Source of the DNA: Hyphomonas neptunium ATCC 15444
GTDB taxonomy: Bacteria > Pseudomonadota > Alphaproteobacteria > Caulobacterales > Hyphomonadaceae
Reading direction: 5' to 3'
Length of the DNA: 64,000 nt
NCBI RefSeq assembly: GCF_000013025.1
Contig: NC_008358.1
Span: 186,001 to 250,000 of the forward strand
The notes under the pieces are model-generated. The model was not told where the DNA came from, did no database searches, and was given only the letters and a program-made list of their open reading frames with translations. A program made the translations under genes and the position numbers. Below are positions 1-8,017 of this stretch, piece by piece (position 1 is the stretch's first letter; the number at the start of each line of letters is the position of its first letter).

Positions 1-1
1 C

Positions 2-637
2 TGGGCGGCATATCCCTATGTCTGGAATGAAGATCAGACTGAGGCCGTTTATAGGCCTGCCGGAAAGCGGATCGACATCGAGACGGTGAGCCCGGCAGCA
101 GAAACCCTGCAACTGCGCTACGCGGTGCCCAACCAGAACCAGTGCAAGACCTGCCATCAGGCGGGCGACGCCATTGAACCCATCGGGCCAAAGGCGCGCC
201 ACCTGGCGCATGAGGGGCAGCTCACTCGCTGGGTTGAGGCGGGCATTCTGGACGGCCTGCCCGAAGGCGTCGCCGGCGAACCCTATGCGTTCGATGTTTC
301 CCAGCCGCTGGACGCGCGGGCGCGGGCCTGGCTCGATATCAACTGCGCGCATTGTCATAAGGCAGACGGGTCGGCGTCGAATTCCGGTCTCTGGCTGCCA
401 GCCACCGAACAGACCGGGGCCCGGATTGGCCTCCTGAAACATCCTGTTGCCGCCGGGCGCGGGTCAGGCGGGTTGAAGCAGGTGATCGTACCAGGAGACC
501 CGGACGCCTCGATCCTCCTCTACCGGATGGCCTCGACCGAGCCGGGCGTTGCGATGCCCGAACTGGGCCGCAGCGTGAGTGATCCCGAAAGCCTCGCCTT
601 GATCCGCGAATGGATTGGCGCGATGGAGACGCCATGA
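2..637 (+). CDS. SO2930/HNE_0200-family diheme c-type cytochrome, C-terminal part (5' truncated)
   Basis: The frame is open to the left edge of the window, so the gene starts upstream; an in-frame GTG at 86 is internal. Two c-type haem sites are visible, CKTCH and CAHCH, about 70 residues apart, and the later PGDPDASIL and MPELG stretches are typical of haem-dependent c-type cytochrome domains such as those of the SO2930/HNE_0200 family (family recognised by eye). Such proteins are exported and covalently bind two haems, with a presumed redox role in the envelope; the substrate is unknown. The stop codon overlaps the next start (ATGA at 634-637), so the two genes are probably cotranscribed. 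The N-terminus and signal peptide cannot be judged. Confidence 0.8.
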   Translation, partial: WAAYPYVWNEDQTEAVYRPAGKRIDIETVSPAAETLQLRYAVPNQNQCKTCHQAGDAIEPIGPKARHLAHEGQLTRWVEAGILDGLPEGVAGEPYAFDVSQPLDARARAWLDINCAHCHKADGSASNSGLWLPATEQTGARIGLLKHPVAAGRGSGGLKQVIVPGDPDASILLYRMASTEPGVAMPELGRSVSDPESLALIREWIGAMETP

Positions 638-1098
638 GCGTACAAATCCTGGTCGATGGCGATGCGTGTCCGGTGAAGGACGAGATCTACATGGTGGCGC
701 TGCGCCATCAGGTGCCGGTGAGCGTGGTGTCCAACTCATACTTCCGTATTCCGGAGCATCCGCTGATCTCCCGCAAGATCGTCAGTGACGGGTTTGACGC
801 GGCCGATGACTGGATTGCGGAGCAGGCAAGCGCCGCCTCGATTGTCGTGACAGCGGATATTCCGCTGGCCGACCGTTGCCTGAAGGCCGGCGCGCGGGTG
901 CTGGGGCCCTCCGGCAAGCCGTTTACAGACGACTCCATCGGCACGGCGCTGGCCACACGGTCGATCATGGCGGACCGGCGGGTCGGTGTTGCCGGTATCG
1001 GGGCAGGTGGGCCAGCCCCCTTCAGCAAGGCCGACCGCTCGCGCTTCCTGTCCGCGCTGGATGCGGCGATTGTGGCGGCCAAGCGAGCGGCGGGCTAG
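634..1098 (+). CDS. YaiI/YqxD (DUF188) family protein
   Basis: A 154-residue protein opening with the family signature DGDACPVKDEIY at about residues 8-19, followed by VVTADIPLADRCL and a conserved GPSGKPFTDDSI near the middle. This matches UPF0178/DUF188 proteins of the PIN-like nuclease superfamily, whose acidic residues suggest a metal-dependent nuclease fold; the biological role is not established. The ATG at 634 overlaps the preceding stop codon. An in-frame ATG at 610 would add 8 residues inside the upstream gene and is less likely. Confidence 0.85.
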   Translation: MSVQILVDGDACPVKDEIYMVALRHQVPVSVVSNSYFRIPEHPLISRKIVSDGFDAADDWIAEQASAASIVVTADIPLADRCLKAGARVLGPSGKPFTDDSIGTALATRSIMADRRVGVAGIGAGGPAPFSKADRSRFLSALDAAIVAAKRAAG

Positions 1099-1144
1099 GC
1101 GCCTTTGACTTGTGCTTAATTCCGGTCGTGCTAAGGGCCGATCC

Positions 1145-1759
1145 ATGAACCAGATCACCCTCCATAAGGGCGACCTTCCCGAAGGTCTGAGCCTTGGCCC
1201 CGTGATCGCCGTCGATACCGAGGCGATGGGCCTGAACGCCATGCGCGACAATCTCACGCTCGTGCAGGTTTCCTCCGGGGATGGCACAGCGCATCTCGTG
1301 CAGCTGACCCGCGACTATGACTGCCCCAATCTCAAGGCGCTGTTGACCGATCCCAAGGTGCTGAAGATTTTCCACTTCGCCCGGTTTGATGTGGTGATGA
1401 TGAAGCGCTGGATGGGGATCACCTGCGCGCCGATCTGGTGCACCAAGATCGCCTCGCGCCTGGCGCGCACTTACACCGACCGGCACGGCCTGAAGGATGT
1501 GGCGCGCGAAGTGGCGGGCGTGGATATGTCCAAGGCGCAGCAGAGCTCTGACTGGGGCCAGGACAAGCTTACCGACGCCCAGATCCAGTATGCGGCCAGT
1601 GATGTACTGTATCTCCACCAGATCAAGGCGGGCCTGGAGGCCATGCTGGAGCGGGAAGGGCGCCTGGAACTTGCGCAGGCCTGCTTCGATTTCCTGCCGA
1701 TCCGGGCCGATCTCGATCTGGCCGGCTGGCCGGACGAGGACATTTTTGCTCACAGTTGA
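1145..1759 (+). CDS. rnd: Ribonuclease D-type 3'-5' exonuclease (single-domain)
   Basis: A 204-residue DEDDy exonuclease: VIAVDTEAMGL (first D and E) near residue 20, FHFARFDVVMM (second D), and YAASDVLYL (Y and last D) near residue 150. It lacks the HRDC domains of the 370-residue E. coli enzyme, which is normal for the short alphaproteobacterial RNase D. It would trim 3' ends of tRNA and other structured RNA in the cytoplasm. The ATG at 1145 was chosen because it starts the conserved domain; an upstream in-frame codon at 1112 would add 11 unconserved residues. It precedes lptC, as in Caulobacter. Confidence 0.85.
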   Translation: MNQITLHKGDLPEGLSLGPVIAVDTEAMGLNAMRDNLTLVQVSSGDGTAHLVQLTRDYDCPNLKALLTDPKVLKIFHFARFDVVMMKRWMGITCAPIWCTKIASRLARTYTDRHGLKDVAREVAGVDMSKAQQSSDWGQDKLTDAQIQYAASDVLYLHQIKAGLEAMLEREGRLELAQACFDFLPIRADLDLAGWPDEDIFAHS

Positions 1760-1860
1760 GCAAAGCCTGTCCGATACCTGCCTTCTCGTGCTTTCGCAGG
1801 CGCAGCTTCACGGTTAAGACTGCTGGTTGATCGCAGTTTATCCGGATTCTCCCCGCCTCC

Positions 1861-2538
1861 ATGGAAGCAGCCCGTCACAATGATCCGATTTCGCTCTGGG
1901 CGCCCCGGCGACAGCTGACGCTGGCGCAGGCGCGGCGGCGGTCGGAGCGGGTGAAGTATCTGCGCTACGCCCTGGTGGGGGCCGCAGCGGTCTCCATCGG
2001 GCTTTTTCTCGGTTACATTGTTCGCAGTGCCATTGGCCAGGAATCGCGCCCGCCTCCGGTGGATGACAGCCAGGCGGTCACGATGGTCAATCCACGCTTT
2101 ACCGGGCGCGATGCGGCGGGCCAGATTTTCACGATTACGGCCGACACGGCCAAGCGCCGTCGGACCCGTGACGGGGCCGTTGACCTGACCGGGCCGATCC
2201 TGCGCGATTCCAAGGGCACCGAAGTTCAGGCGCCATCGGGCTTTTATGACCGGGATCTCGGAATTCTCGAGCTTTACGAGGATGTCCGGATTTCCGACGC
2301 GGCGGGTTATATGTTCAATTCGCAGGGCGCCCGCGTGCATGTCGCCGAGGACCGCGTCGAGGGGCTTTCGCCGCTTGAAGGGCAGGGGCCTCTTGGCGAC
2401 ATCAAGGCAGACTCGTATGAAATCCTTGATGGCGGCGACCGCATCGTCTTCAAGGGCAATGTCCAGACGGTGATCTATCCAAGCAATTCCGGGCAACCGG
2501 CAGGAACGCGTGAAGGTGATGAAGATGGCACTCCTTAA
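1861..2538 (+). CDS. lptC: LPS export ABC transporter periplasmic protein LptC
   Basis: A 225-residue protein with a basic cytoplasmic N-terminus, one membrane segment at about residues 38-56 (ALVGAAAVSIGLFLGYIV), and a periplasmic beta-rich domain with MVNPRFTGRDAAGQIFTITA and a later GNVQTVIY stretch, as in LptC/YrbK proteins. LptC passes lipopolysaccharide from the LptBFG extractor to LptA. The assignment rests on this topology plus gene order: lptA overlaps its 3' end and lptB follows. lptF and lptG are not in the window. Confidence 0.85.
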   Translation: MEAARHNDPISLWAPRRQLTLAQARRRSERVKYLRYALVGAAAVSIGLFLGYIVRSAIGQESRPPPVDDSQAVTMVNPRFTGRDAAGQIFTITADTAKRRRTRDGAVDLTGPILRDSKGTEVQAPSGFYDRDLGILELYEDVRISDAAGYMFNSQGARVHVAEDRVEGLSPLEGQGPLGDIKADSYEILDGGDRIVFKGNVQTVIYPSNSGQPAGTREGDEDGTP

Positions 2539-3061
2539 GGCAGCAGGCGCTGGTCTTGTCCTTGGCCTCCTGATGGGCGCGCCTGCCTTTGCGCAAATCT
2601 CGTCGGATGGCGGCCCGATCTATATCAATTCGGAACGCACCGAGAGCCTTGAGCGCGAGCGCAAGGTGTTGCTGGTGGGCAATGTCGACATCCGCCAGGG
2701 CACCGCGCGCCTGCGGGCGGACACGGTCACCATCCAGTTTGCCCCCCAGCAGGGCGAAACCGCCGCCCAGCCCGCCCAGGGCGTGGCGGGCAGTTTCGGG
2801 CAGGTGGAGAGCATCCTGGCCGAAGGCAACGTTTATTATGTGACACCGGAGCTGAAGGCGAAGGGCGACCGTGGCAATTATGAACTCGCCACCGACACGA
2901 TCGTCATGACCGGCAATGTCGCCCTGATGCGCGACCGGGATGTGGCCGAGGGCCAGCGCCTCGTCATGGAGGTCACCAACCGCCGCACGCGGCTGGAAGG
3001 CGGCGGCGGGCGCACGCGGATGGTGATCGATCCGGAAGGCAAGTCTCAAGAGACTCCGTGA
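2525..3061 (+). CDS. lptA: LPS transport periplasmic protein LptA
   Basis: A 178-residue exported protein with a signal peptide ending GAPAFA, then an OstA-like beta-jellyroll domain with LLVGNVDIRQG, LRADTVTIQF, and a second copy of the pattern, YELATDTIVMTGNVAL. LptA subunits form the bridge carrying lipopolysaccharide across the periplasm. Start codons at 2510 (GTG), 2519 (ATG) and 2525 (ATG) are in frame. I favour 2525 because GAAGGTGAT sits about 8 bases upstream as a Shine-Dalgarno. The gene overlaps the lptC end, suggesting coupled translation. Confidence 0.85.
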   Translation: MALLKAAGAGLVLGLLMGAPAFAQISSDGGPIYINSERTESLERERKVLLVGNVDIRQGTARLRADTVTIQFAPQQGETAAQPAQGVAGSFGQVESILAEGNVYYVTPELKAKGDRGNYELATDTIVMTGNVALMRDRDVAEGQRLVMEVTNRRTRLEGGGGRTRMVIDPEGKSQETP

Positions 3062-3154
3062 ATTTCGACAGAATCCTGAAGCCGATCTTAAGCATGGTGG
3101 GGTAGGGTAAATCAGGGCGGCAATACCGCCTCGTGTAAAGGGAATGACCAGATC

Positions 3155-3889
3155 ATGAGCGCACCGGCCGAAGGCCTCGTCGTCCACAACCTTGCCAAGG
3201 CTTTTGGCAAACGTCAGGTCGTGCGCGATGTTTCGCTCTCCCTTGCACGGGGAGAAGTTGTCGGCCTGCTTGGACCCAACGGGGCCGGCAAGACCACCTG
3301 TTTCTACATGATCATGGGGTTGATCGGTGCCGATTCCGGCTCGATTTCCATCGATGGCGAAGATGTCACGCGCCTGCCAATGTATCAGCGCGCCCGTCTG
3401 GGCGTGGGGTACCTGCCGCAGGAAGCCTCGATCTTCCGGGGGATGACTGTAGAGGAGAATGTGCTGGCGGTTGCCGAACTGGTCGAGAAAGACCGGGCGG
3501 CGCGCATGGCACAGGTCGATGGCCTGCTCAGCGAGTTGCATGTCGAACATCTGCGTAACCAGCCTGCCACCTCCCTTTCGGGCGGTGAACGGCGGCGCGT
3601 GGAGATCGCCCGCGCGCTCGCATCGCGTCCAAGCTTTATGCTACTGGACGAACCGTTCACCGGTATCGACCCGCTTGCCATCTCCGACATTTCCGAACTT
3701 GTCCGCTATCTGAAACAGCGCGGCCTGGGTGTTCTGATCACAGATCACCAGGTGCGCGAGACGCTTCAGATCGTCGACCGGGCCTATGTCATGTATGATG
3801 GGGAAGTTCTGTTTGCAGGCACGCCGGAAGACGTGCTGAAGAATGAGGACGTCCGCAGGGTCTATCTGGGTGAGCAGTTCGCCGCTTGA
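3155..3889 (+). CDS. lptB: LPS export ABC transporter ATP-binding protein LptB
   Basis: A 244-residue ATPase with Walker A GPNGAGKTT at 40-48, Q-loop near YLPQEASIF (residues 87-95), signature LSGGE at 141-145, Walker B FMLLDEP at 161-167 and H-loop His198 in LITDHQVRE. The sequence YLPQEASIFRG is characteristic of LptB. It powers lipopolysaccharide extraction from the inner membrane together with LptF and LptG. A 93-base gap after lptA could carry its own promoter. rpoN follows 18 bases downstream, an order common in proteobacteria. Confidence 0.95.
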   Translation: MSAPAEGLVVHNLAKAFGKRQVVRDVSLSLARGEVVGLLGPNGAGKTTCFYMIMGLIGADSGSISIDGEDVTRLPMYQRARLGVGYLPQEASIFRGMTVEENVLAVAELVEKDRAARMAQVDGLLSELHVEHLRNQPATSLSGGERRRVEIARALASRPSFMLLDEPFTGIDPLAISDISELVRYLKQRGLGVLITDHQVRETLQIVDRAYVMYDGEVLFAGTPEDVLKNEDVRRVYLGEQFAA

Positions 3890-3907
3890 TCTCAGGGGGC
3901 GCGGCTT

Positions 3908-5407
3908 ATGGCCATGAAACAATCACTCGACATGCGCCAGGGCCAGTCCCTGGTAATGACGCCGCAGCTGCAGCAGGCGATCAAGCTTCTGCAGCTGTCG
4001 AACCAGGAACTGTCCGAATTCATCGAGGCTGAGCTTGAGCGCAATCCGCTGCTCGTGAAGGTCGAGGATGAGGGCGGGGCGTCGGGCACGGCCGAGGACG
4101 CCGACCCCAAGAAGCGCGAGCAGCTGACCCTCGACGACAATTCCGGCCTTGGCGAAGCGCGCGACCAGCTTGACGCGCCCGGTGAGGACGTCTTCGAGCC
4201 CGGCACAGGCTCTGATACCGGATCGGACGAGGCGCGCGGCCCCTCCGCCACCACTGACTGGTCAGGCGCGTCCGGGGGCGGTTCGTCCTCGGAGGAGTTT
4301 GACTATGCCGCCAATGTTTCCGGCGACATCACGCTGCACGAACATCTCCATACCCAGCTGAACTTTGCCGGCCTTTCGGCGGCTGACCGGTTGATCGCCG
4401 CCCGCCTGATCGACGAGATGGACGAGACCGGCTATCTGCGCGCGCCGCTGGACGATGTAGCCAAGGCGCTGGGCGCCGACATTGCCAATGTCGAGGCAGT
4501 CCTCGCCGTCTGCCAGGGCTTTGATCCGACCGGCGTGATGGCCCGCTCCGTGCCCGAATGCCTCGCGCTCCAGCTGAAGGATCGCGGCCGGCTTGATCCG
4601 GCCATGCAGGCGATGCTGGACAATCTGCATCTTGTGGCCCGCCACGACATGAAGGCGCTGATGGACGTGTGCGGTGTCGACAAGGCCGACATCCAGGACA
4701 TGCTGCTGGAGCTGCGCCAGCTTTCGCCCAAGCCGGGGGCGGGTTTTTCCAGCGATACCACGGTTGCCGTGGCGCCGGATGTTTTCGTCCGTGAACTGCC
4801 CAATGGCATGTTTGCTGTGGAGCTCAACTCCGAGAACCTTCCGCGCGTGCTGATGGACAAGGCATATTATGCCGAGGTGACCGCTCTGCCGATGCGCGAG
4901 AAGGAGAAGGAATTCATCTCCGAATGCGCGGCGTCTGCCAGCTGGCTGGTCAAGTCTCTGGATCAGCGGGCGCGCACCATATTGAAGGTGGCGAGCGAGA
5001 TTGTTCGCCAGCAGGACGGGTTTTACGCCCATGGCGTGGCGCACCTGCGCCCGCTGAACCTCAAACAGGTGGCTGATGCGATCGAGATGCATGAGTCCAC
5101 CGTCAGCCGTGTGACGACCAACAAGTACATGGCCACGCCGCGCGGCCTGTTTGAGTTCAAATACTTCTTTTCGGCCTCCATTCCGGCCACCGGCGGCGGC
5201 GAGGCCCACTCGGCAGAAGCCGTCCGTCACCGGATCAAGCAGCTGATCGAGGACGAGGCACCTGAAGACGTGCTGTCGGACGACCAGATCGTGGACATCC
5301 TCACCGGTTTCGGCATCGAGATTGCCCGCCGCACGGTGGCAAAGTATCGCGAGAGCCTGAATATTCCCTCCAGCGTGCAACGCCGCCGCATGGGCCGGGC
5401 GGGGTAG
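3908..5407 (+). CDS. rpoN: RNA polymerase sigma-54 factor
   Basis: A 499-residue sigma-54. Region I is glutamine- and leucine-rich (QGQSLVMTPQLQQAIKLLQLS at the start, the activator-interacting part), region II is acidic (about residues 55-125), and region III holds the core-binding part, a helix-turn-helix (KQVADAIEMHESTVSRVT) and the RpoN box ARRTVAKYRE at 473-482. It recognises -24/-12 promoters with enhancer-binding activators. In Caulobacter relatives sigma-54 drives late flagellar genes, which is relevant to the flagellar cluster later in this window, though no strong -24/-12 site was seen there. hpf and ptsN, frequent neighbours of rpoN, do not follow. Confidence 0.95.
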   Translation: MAMKQSLDMRQGQSLVMTPQLQQAIKLLQLSNQELSEFIEAELERNPLLVKVEDEGGASGTAEDADPKKREQLTLDDNSGLGEARDQLDAPGEDVFEPGTGSDTGSDEARGPSATTDWSGASGGGSSSEEFDYAANVSGDITLHEHLHTQLNFAGLSAADRLIAARLIDEMDETGYLRAPLDDVAKALGADIANVEAVLAVCQGFDPTGVMARSVPECLALQLKDRGRLDPAMQAMLDNLHLVARHDMKALMDVCGVDKADIQDMLLELRQLSPKPGAGFSSDTTVAVAPDVFVRELPNGMFAVELNSENLPRVLMDKAYYAEVTALPMREKEKEFISECAASASWLVKSLDQRARTILKVASEIVRQQDGFYAHGVAHLRPLNLKQVADAIEMHESTVSRVTTNKYMATPRGLFEFKYFFSASIPATGGGEAHSAEAVRHRIKQLIEDEAPEDVLSDDQIVDILTGFGIEIARRTVAKYRESLNIPSSVQRRRMGRAG

Positions 5408-5435
5408 GGTTTTTGTTTTTTGCTCGGCGGTGTTG

Positions 5436-5454
5436 CTGAGACCTTCGGTCTCAG
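5436..5454. repeat. Short perfect hairpin
   Basis: Perfect 8-base stem CTGAGACC/GGTCTCAG with a three-base loop, 29 bases after the rpoN stop. There is no T-run after it on either strand, so it does not look like a standard intrinsic terminator; it could stabilise the rpoN 3' end. Confidence 0.4.
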
Positions 5455-5580
5455 CCCGCCTGCGCCTTCGCTTTGCTCGTGGGGGCATCAAGCCTTGAGT
5501 GTAGTAGAATCGGCGGTATCCGGACTGGCGGTTGCCATCCGGGGTCTGAGCAGTTCGGGTAGCTCCGCGAGGTGGAGCCT

Positions 5581-5653
5581 GTGCGCGGCGGGCGCCGCGG
5601 CGCCCTGAAAGGTGTTTCGTGTTGCGGTTTGGGCGCTATCGCCCGCCGCGCAC
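5581..5653. repeat. GC-rich two-part hairpin
   Basis: Perfect 12-base arms GTGCGCGGCGGG (5581-5592) and CCCGCCGCGCAC (5642-5653). Inside, GCGCCC (5600-5605) pairs with GGGCGC (5631-5636), leaving a 25-base loop. The predicted fold is very stable and could be a REP-like unit or part of a structured RNA; the sequence does not decide. Confidence 0.5.
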
Positions 5654-5858
5654 TGCCGCCGGAGTTTCGGGCAGTAGGATTCGGGATGACTTCGGCGCTG
5701 CCAGGCCTTGACCACTTACCATCAACTCTCGTGACCTCTCAGATGAAAGGCGGGCCAGTGGGGATTCTCTACCGGCTTTTTGGTCCGGCTTGCCTGGATC
5801 AACGTCCCTGGAGAGAGGCTGGACCGTAAAACCCAGCCGCTCCCATCCTCCGGGGCGA

Positions 5859-5903
5859 CCTCCTCACAAACCGAACGGTACCGGCGCGGCTCCTGTGAGG
5901 AGG
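5859..5903. repeat. Perfect 10-base inverted repeat
   Basis: Arms CCTCCTCACA (5859-5868) and TGTGAGGAGG (5894-5903) flank 25 bases that themselves contain the small palindrome GGTACC. No T-run follows, so it is not terminator-like. Confidence 0.45.
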
Positions 5904-5955
5904 ATGCGCCTAATGTGACGGCGCGGGGGACCCCGGCGGATAAGTATTTCTTCTG

Positions 5956-6071
5956 CCGTGTCATCCCGGACGCCGCGCAGCGGTGATCCGGGACCCTCTC
6001 TCAGCTTGCGCGCACCCCCACGAAGGTCCCGGCTCTGCGGCCGCTGCGCGGCCTTGGCTGGGATGACACGG
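5956..6071. repeat. REP-like composite palindromic element
   Basis: Outer 12-base perfect arms CCGTGTCATCCC (5956-5967) and GGGATGACACGG (6060-6071). Nested within is TCCCGGA (5964-5970)/TCCGGGA (5987-5993). The GTCATCCCGGACGC...GATCCGGGACC theme resembles palindromic intergenic repeats common in alphaproteobacterial genomes. It lies between convergent genes, a usual site for such elements. Confidence 0.6.
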
Positions 6072-6172
6072 GGGGTAGGGGGAAGGGGGAGGCTGGGCTG
6101 GGATTTTATTTTGGAGGGGGCGGTGTGTGTTGGATAGCGCCGCGCTTATCCTCGTTGCCCGAGCCCTCACCT

Positions 6173-6217
6173 CCCATCGCTGCGCGATGGGCCCCTCCTC
6201 TCCCAGAGGGAGAGGGG
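6173..6217. repeat. Tandem pair of hairpins (REP-like)
   Basis: First hairpin CCCATCGC/GCGATGGG (6173-6180, 6184-6191) with a 3-base loop; second CTCTCCC/GGGAGAG (6198-6204, 6208-6214) with loop AGA. The tandem arrangement ends 29 bases from the ribokinase stop codon. It could protect the 3' end of the minus-strand operon transcript. Probably a dispersed intergenic repeat family. Confidence 0.5.
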
Positions 6218-6245
6218 TAAGTGATCTTAATCCCTGTGCGGATGA

Positions 6246-7088
6246 TCAGGATTTCAGCAGCGCCTCGACTTCGGCGCGGCGGGGCAGGCTGGGTTGGGCG
6301 CCGGGTTTGGTGCAGGCGAGGGAGCCGGCGGTGACGGCGTAGGTGAGGGCGTCTTCGGGGGATTTGCCCTTGATGAGGCTGACCGTGAGGGCGGCGCTGA
6401 AGGTGTCGCCGGCGCCGGTCGTGTCGATGACCTTTACATCGGGGGGCGCGGCAGAGGCGATCATTTCGCCGTCTTTCCAGAGCTGGGCGCCGGCTGCGCC
6501 GAGGGAAATGGCGACGTAGCGGCCGGGGCCGTGCAGCGCGGGGCCATAGAAGGCGGCTTCGGTTTCATTGACGATGAGGAGGGAGGCGCGCGCGATCAGC
6601 GCTTCCGGGATTTTCATGGCCGGGGCGAGGTTCAGCGCGACAAAGCCGGTGGCGCGCTCGGCGGCGGCCAGCAGCGTGGCGGCAGGCACTTCGAGCACGC
6701 CCATCATATGTTCGATGGTGGCGCCTTCGACATCGCCCGGATCAAGCGCATCATTGGCGCCGGGACAGACGATGATCTGGTTTTCGCCTTCGGCGGAGAC
6801 CGCAATCAGGGCGACGCCGGTTGTCTCTCCATTGATGTACTGCGTGGCCGAGAGGTCCACGCCGCCATGGCGCAGCAGCTTGAGCGCCTCTTCGGCCATG
6901 TCGTCATTGCCGACCGCCGCGACGAGGCGCACATCTGCGCCGAGGCGGCGGGCGGCGAGCGCCTGGTTGGCGCCCTTGCCGCCGGGATGGCGCGCGAGGC
7001 GGGCGCCGGTGACGGTTTCCCCCGCATGGGGGAGGGATTTTCCGCTGGCGACAAAATCGAGATTGACCGAGCCGACGACGGTGATCAT
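6246..7088 (-). CDS. rbsK: Ribokinase (PfkB family)
   Basis: A 280-residue PfkB-family kinase: GSVNLDFV at the N-terminus, the substrate-binding signature GGKGANQ at 36-42, and DTTGAGDTF at 222-230 with catalytic Asp228. The best fit is ribokinase, which phosphorylates D-ribose to ribose 5-phosphate. Its start overlaps the stop of the nucleoside hydrolase gene by 4 bases, so ribose released from nucleosides would be fed straight into it. It is slightly shorter than the usual 300-310 residues; another sugar kinase specificity is possible. Confidence 0.85.
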   Translation of the reverse strand: MITVVGSVNLDFVASGKSLPHAGETVTGARLARHPGGKGANQALAARRLGADVRLVAAVGNDDMAEEALKLLRHGGVDLSATQYINGETTGVALIAVSAEGENQIIVCPGANDALDPGDVEGATIEHMMGVLEVPAATLLAAAERATGFVALNLAPAMKIPEALIARASLLIVNETEAAFYGPALHGPGRYVAISLGAAGAQLWKDGEMIASAAPPDVKVIDTTGAGDTFSAALTVSLIKGKSPEDALTYAVTAGSLACTKPGAQPSLPRRAEVEALLKS

Positions 7089-8017
7089 GGCGCGATCCTC
7101 AATATGTCTTCGATCCGTGCAAAGAAGGCATCGGCATTCGCTTTTGTGACCCAGCGATGGGGGCCCGTCTTCATGGGGCGGACTTTCGTGCGGCCAAATT
7201 CCTTGCCGGGTCTTGTGGTGACCGTGACGCGGGCGTTGACCGTCTCGAACATTTCCGGGGCGAGCAGCCAGGCGATGGTGGAGGGATCATGCATCGGGAC
7301 TTTGGTGCCGGGGCGGGCGCGGGTTTCGAGGTTGTTGGCGGCCGTCAGCAGCGAGGCCATCATCGCGGCGCGGGGGCCGGGGATCTGGGCGAGGCGATCG
7401 ATGCGGGCCTGCGTCGCGCGGACCTGGTGGGTGGCGTCAAGGCTGAGGATGGTGGCGGGGAGGCCGGTTTCGAGCACGATGGCGGCCGCGTGGGGATCGG
7501 CGAAGATGTTGAACTCGGCGAAGGGGGTGATGTTGCCGCCTTCGGTATCGGCGCCGCCCATGATGACGATCTCGCGGATATGAGCGGCGATCTCCGGCGC
7601 CATGACGAGGGCGCAGGCGAGATTGGTCATCGGGCCGGTGACGACGAGGGTCATGCCCTTATGCGGGGCGGCTTTCAGCAGACGGATGAGGGCGTCGACG
7701 GCGTGGGATGGCTGGAGCGGGGCTTTTGGTTCGAACACGTCGATGCCGTAGATGCCGCTTTCGCCGTGGAAGTCCTCGGCCGTGACGGGCGGGCGCAGCA
7801 TCGGGCGTGGGCAGCCGGCAAAGACGGGGATGTCGGGCCGGCCCATCAGCTCGCCCATCATGCGGGCATTGCGGCTGGTGAGGCGCAGGGGGACGTTGCC
7901 CGCCACGGTGGTAATTGCGCGGACATCAAAGCGGGGCGAGCCGAGCGCCATCATCAGCATGACGGCGTCGTCGATGCCGGGATCGCAATCGATGATGAGG
8001 GGCAGGGGGGCGGTCAC
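7085..8017 (-). CDS. Inosine-uridine-preferring nucleoside hydrolase family protein
   Basis: A 310-residue protein with the calcium-binding signature DCDPGIDDA at residues 10-18, the TVAGNVPL stretch, MTNLACAL and EFNIFADPHAA (containing the conserved N and D residues), all typical of IUNH enzymes. These hydrolyse the N-glycosidic bond of nucleosides to give base plus ribose. The start is GTG at 8017, overlapping the stop of the upstream gene; the 3' end overlaps ribokinase, consistent with one nucleoside salvage operon. Substrate preference cannot be read from sequence. Confidence 0.88.
   Translation of the reverse strand: MTAPLPLIIDCDPGIDDAVMLMMALGSPRFDVRAITTVAGNVPLRLTSRNARMMGELMGRPDIPVFAGCPRPMLRPPVTAEDFHGESGIYGIDVFEPKAPLQPSHAVDALIRLLKAAPHKGMTLVVTGPMTNLACALVMAPEIAAHIREIVIMGGADTEGGNITPFAEFNIFADPHAAAIVLETGLPATILSLDATHQVRATQARIDRLAQIPGPRAAMMASLLTAANNLETRARPGTKVPMHDPSTIAWLLAPEMFETVNARVTVTTRPGKEFGRTKVRPMKTGPHRWVTKANADAFFARIEDILRIAP

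Larger units (their letters stand above)
5408..6245. other. Long gene-free region rich in inverted repeats
   Basis: These 838 bases separate rpoN from the convergent ribokinase gene. Only short open frames of 60-100 codons with no recognisable protein features or good ribosome binding sites occur. The stretch contains five separate inverted repeats, listed individually. It looks like an accumulation site for REP-like elements or a home for structured RNA rather than a degraded gene. Confidence 0.6.

Noticed and set aside
4262-5491. 409-codon minus-strand open frame opposite rpoN
   Set aside because: Antisense shadow; rpoN motifs are intact on the plus strand. Likewise 18365-19627 opposite the TonB receptor and 14875-16050 opposite the antiporter.
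5500-5720. 6S RNA or riboswitch in the region after rpoN
   Set aside because: Strong hairpins exist, but I could not match conserved 6S, SRP or riboswitch motifs; kept only as unexplained structure.
5420-5829. Short open frames of 60-85 codons in the repeat-rich gap
   Set aside because: No ribosome sites, no hydrophobic or domain features, and they run through inverted repeats.
6294-7583. 429-codon plus-strand open frame across ribokinase and nucleoside hydrolase
   Set aside because: Gly/Asp-rich antisense shadow; both minus-strand genes show clear catalytic motifs in their own frame.
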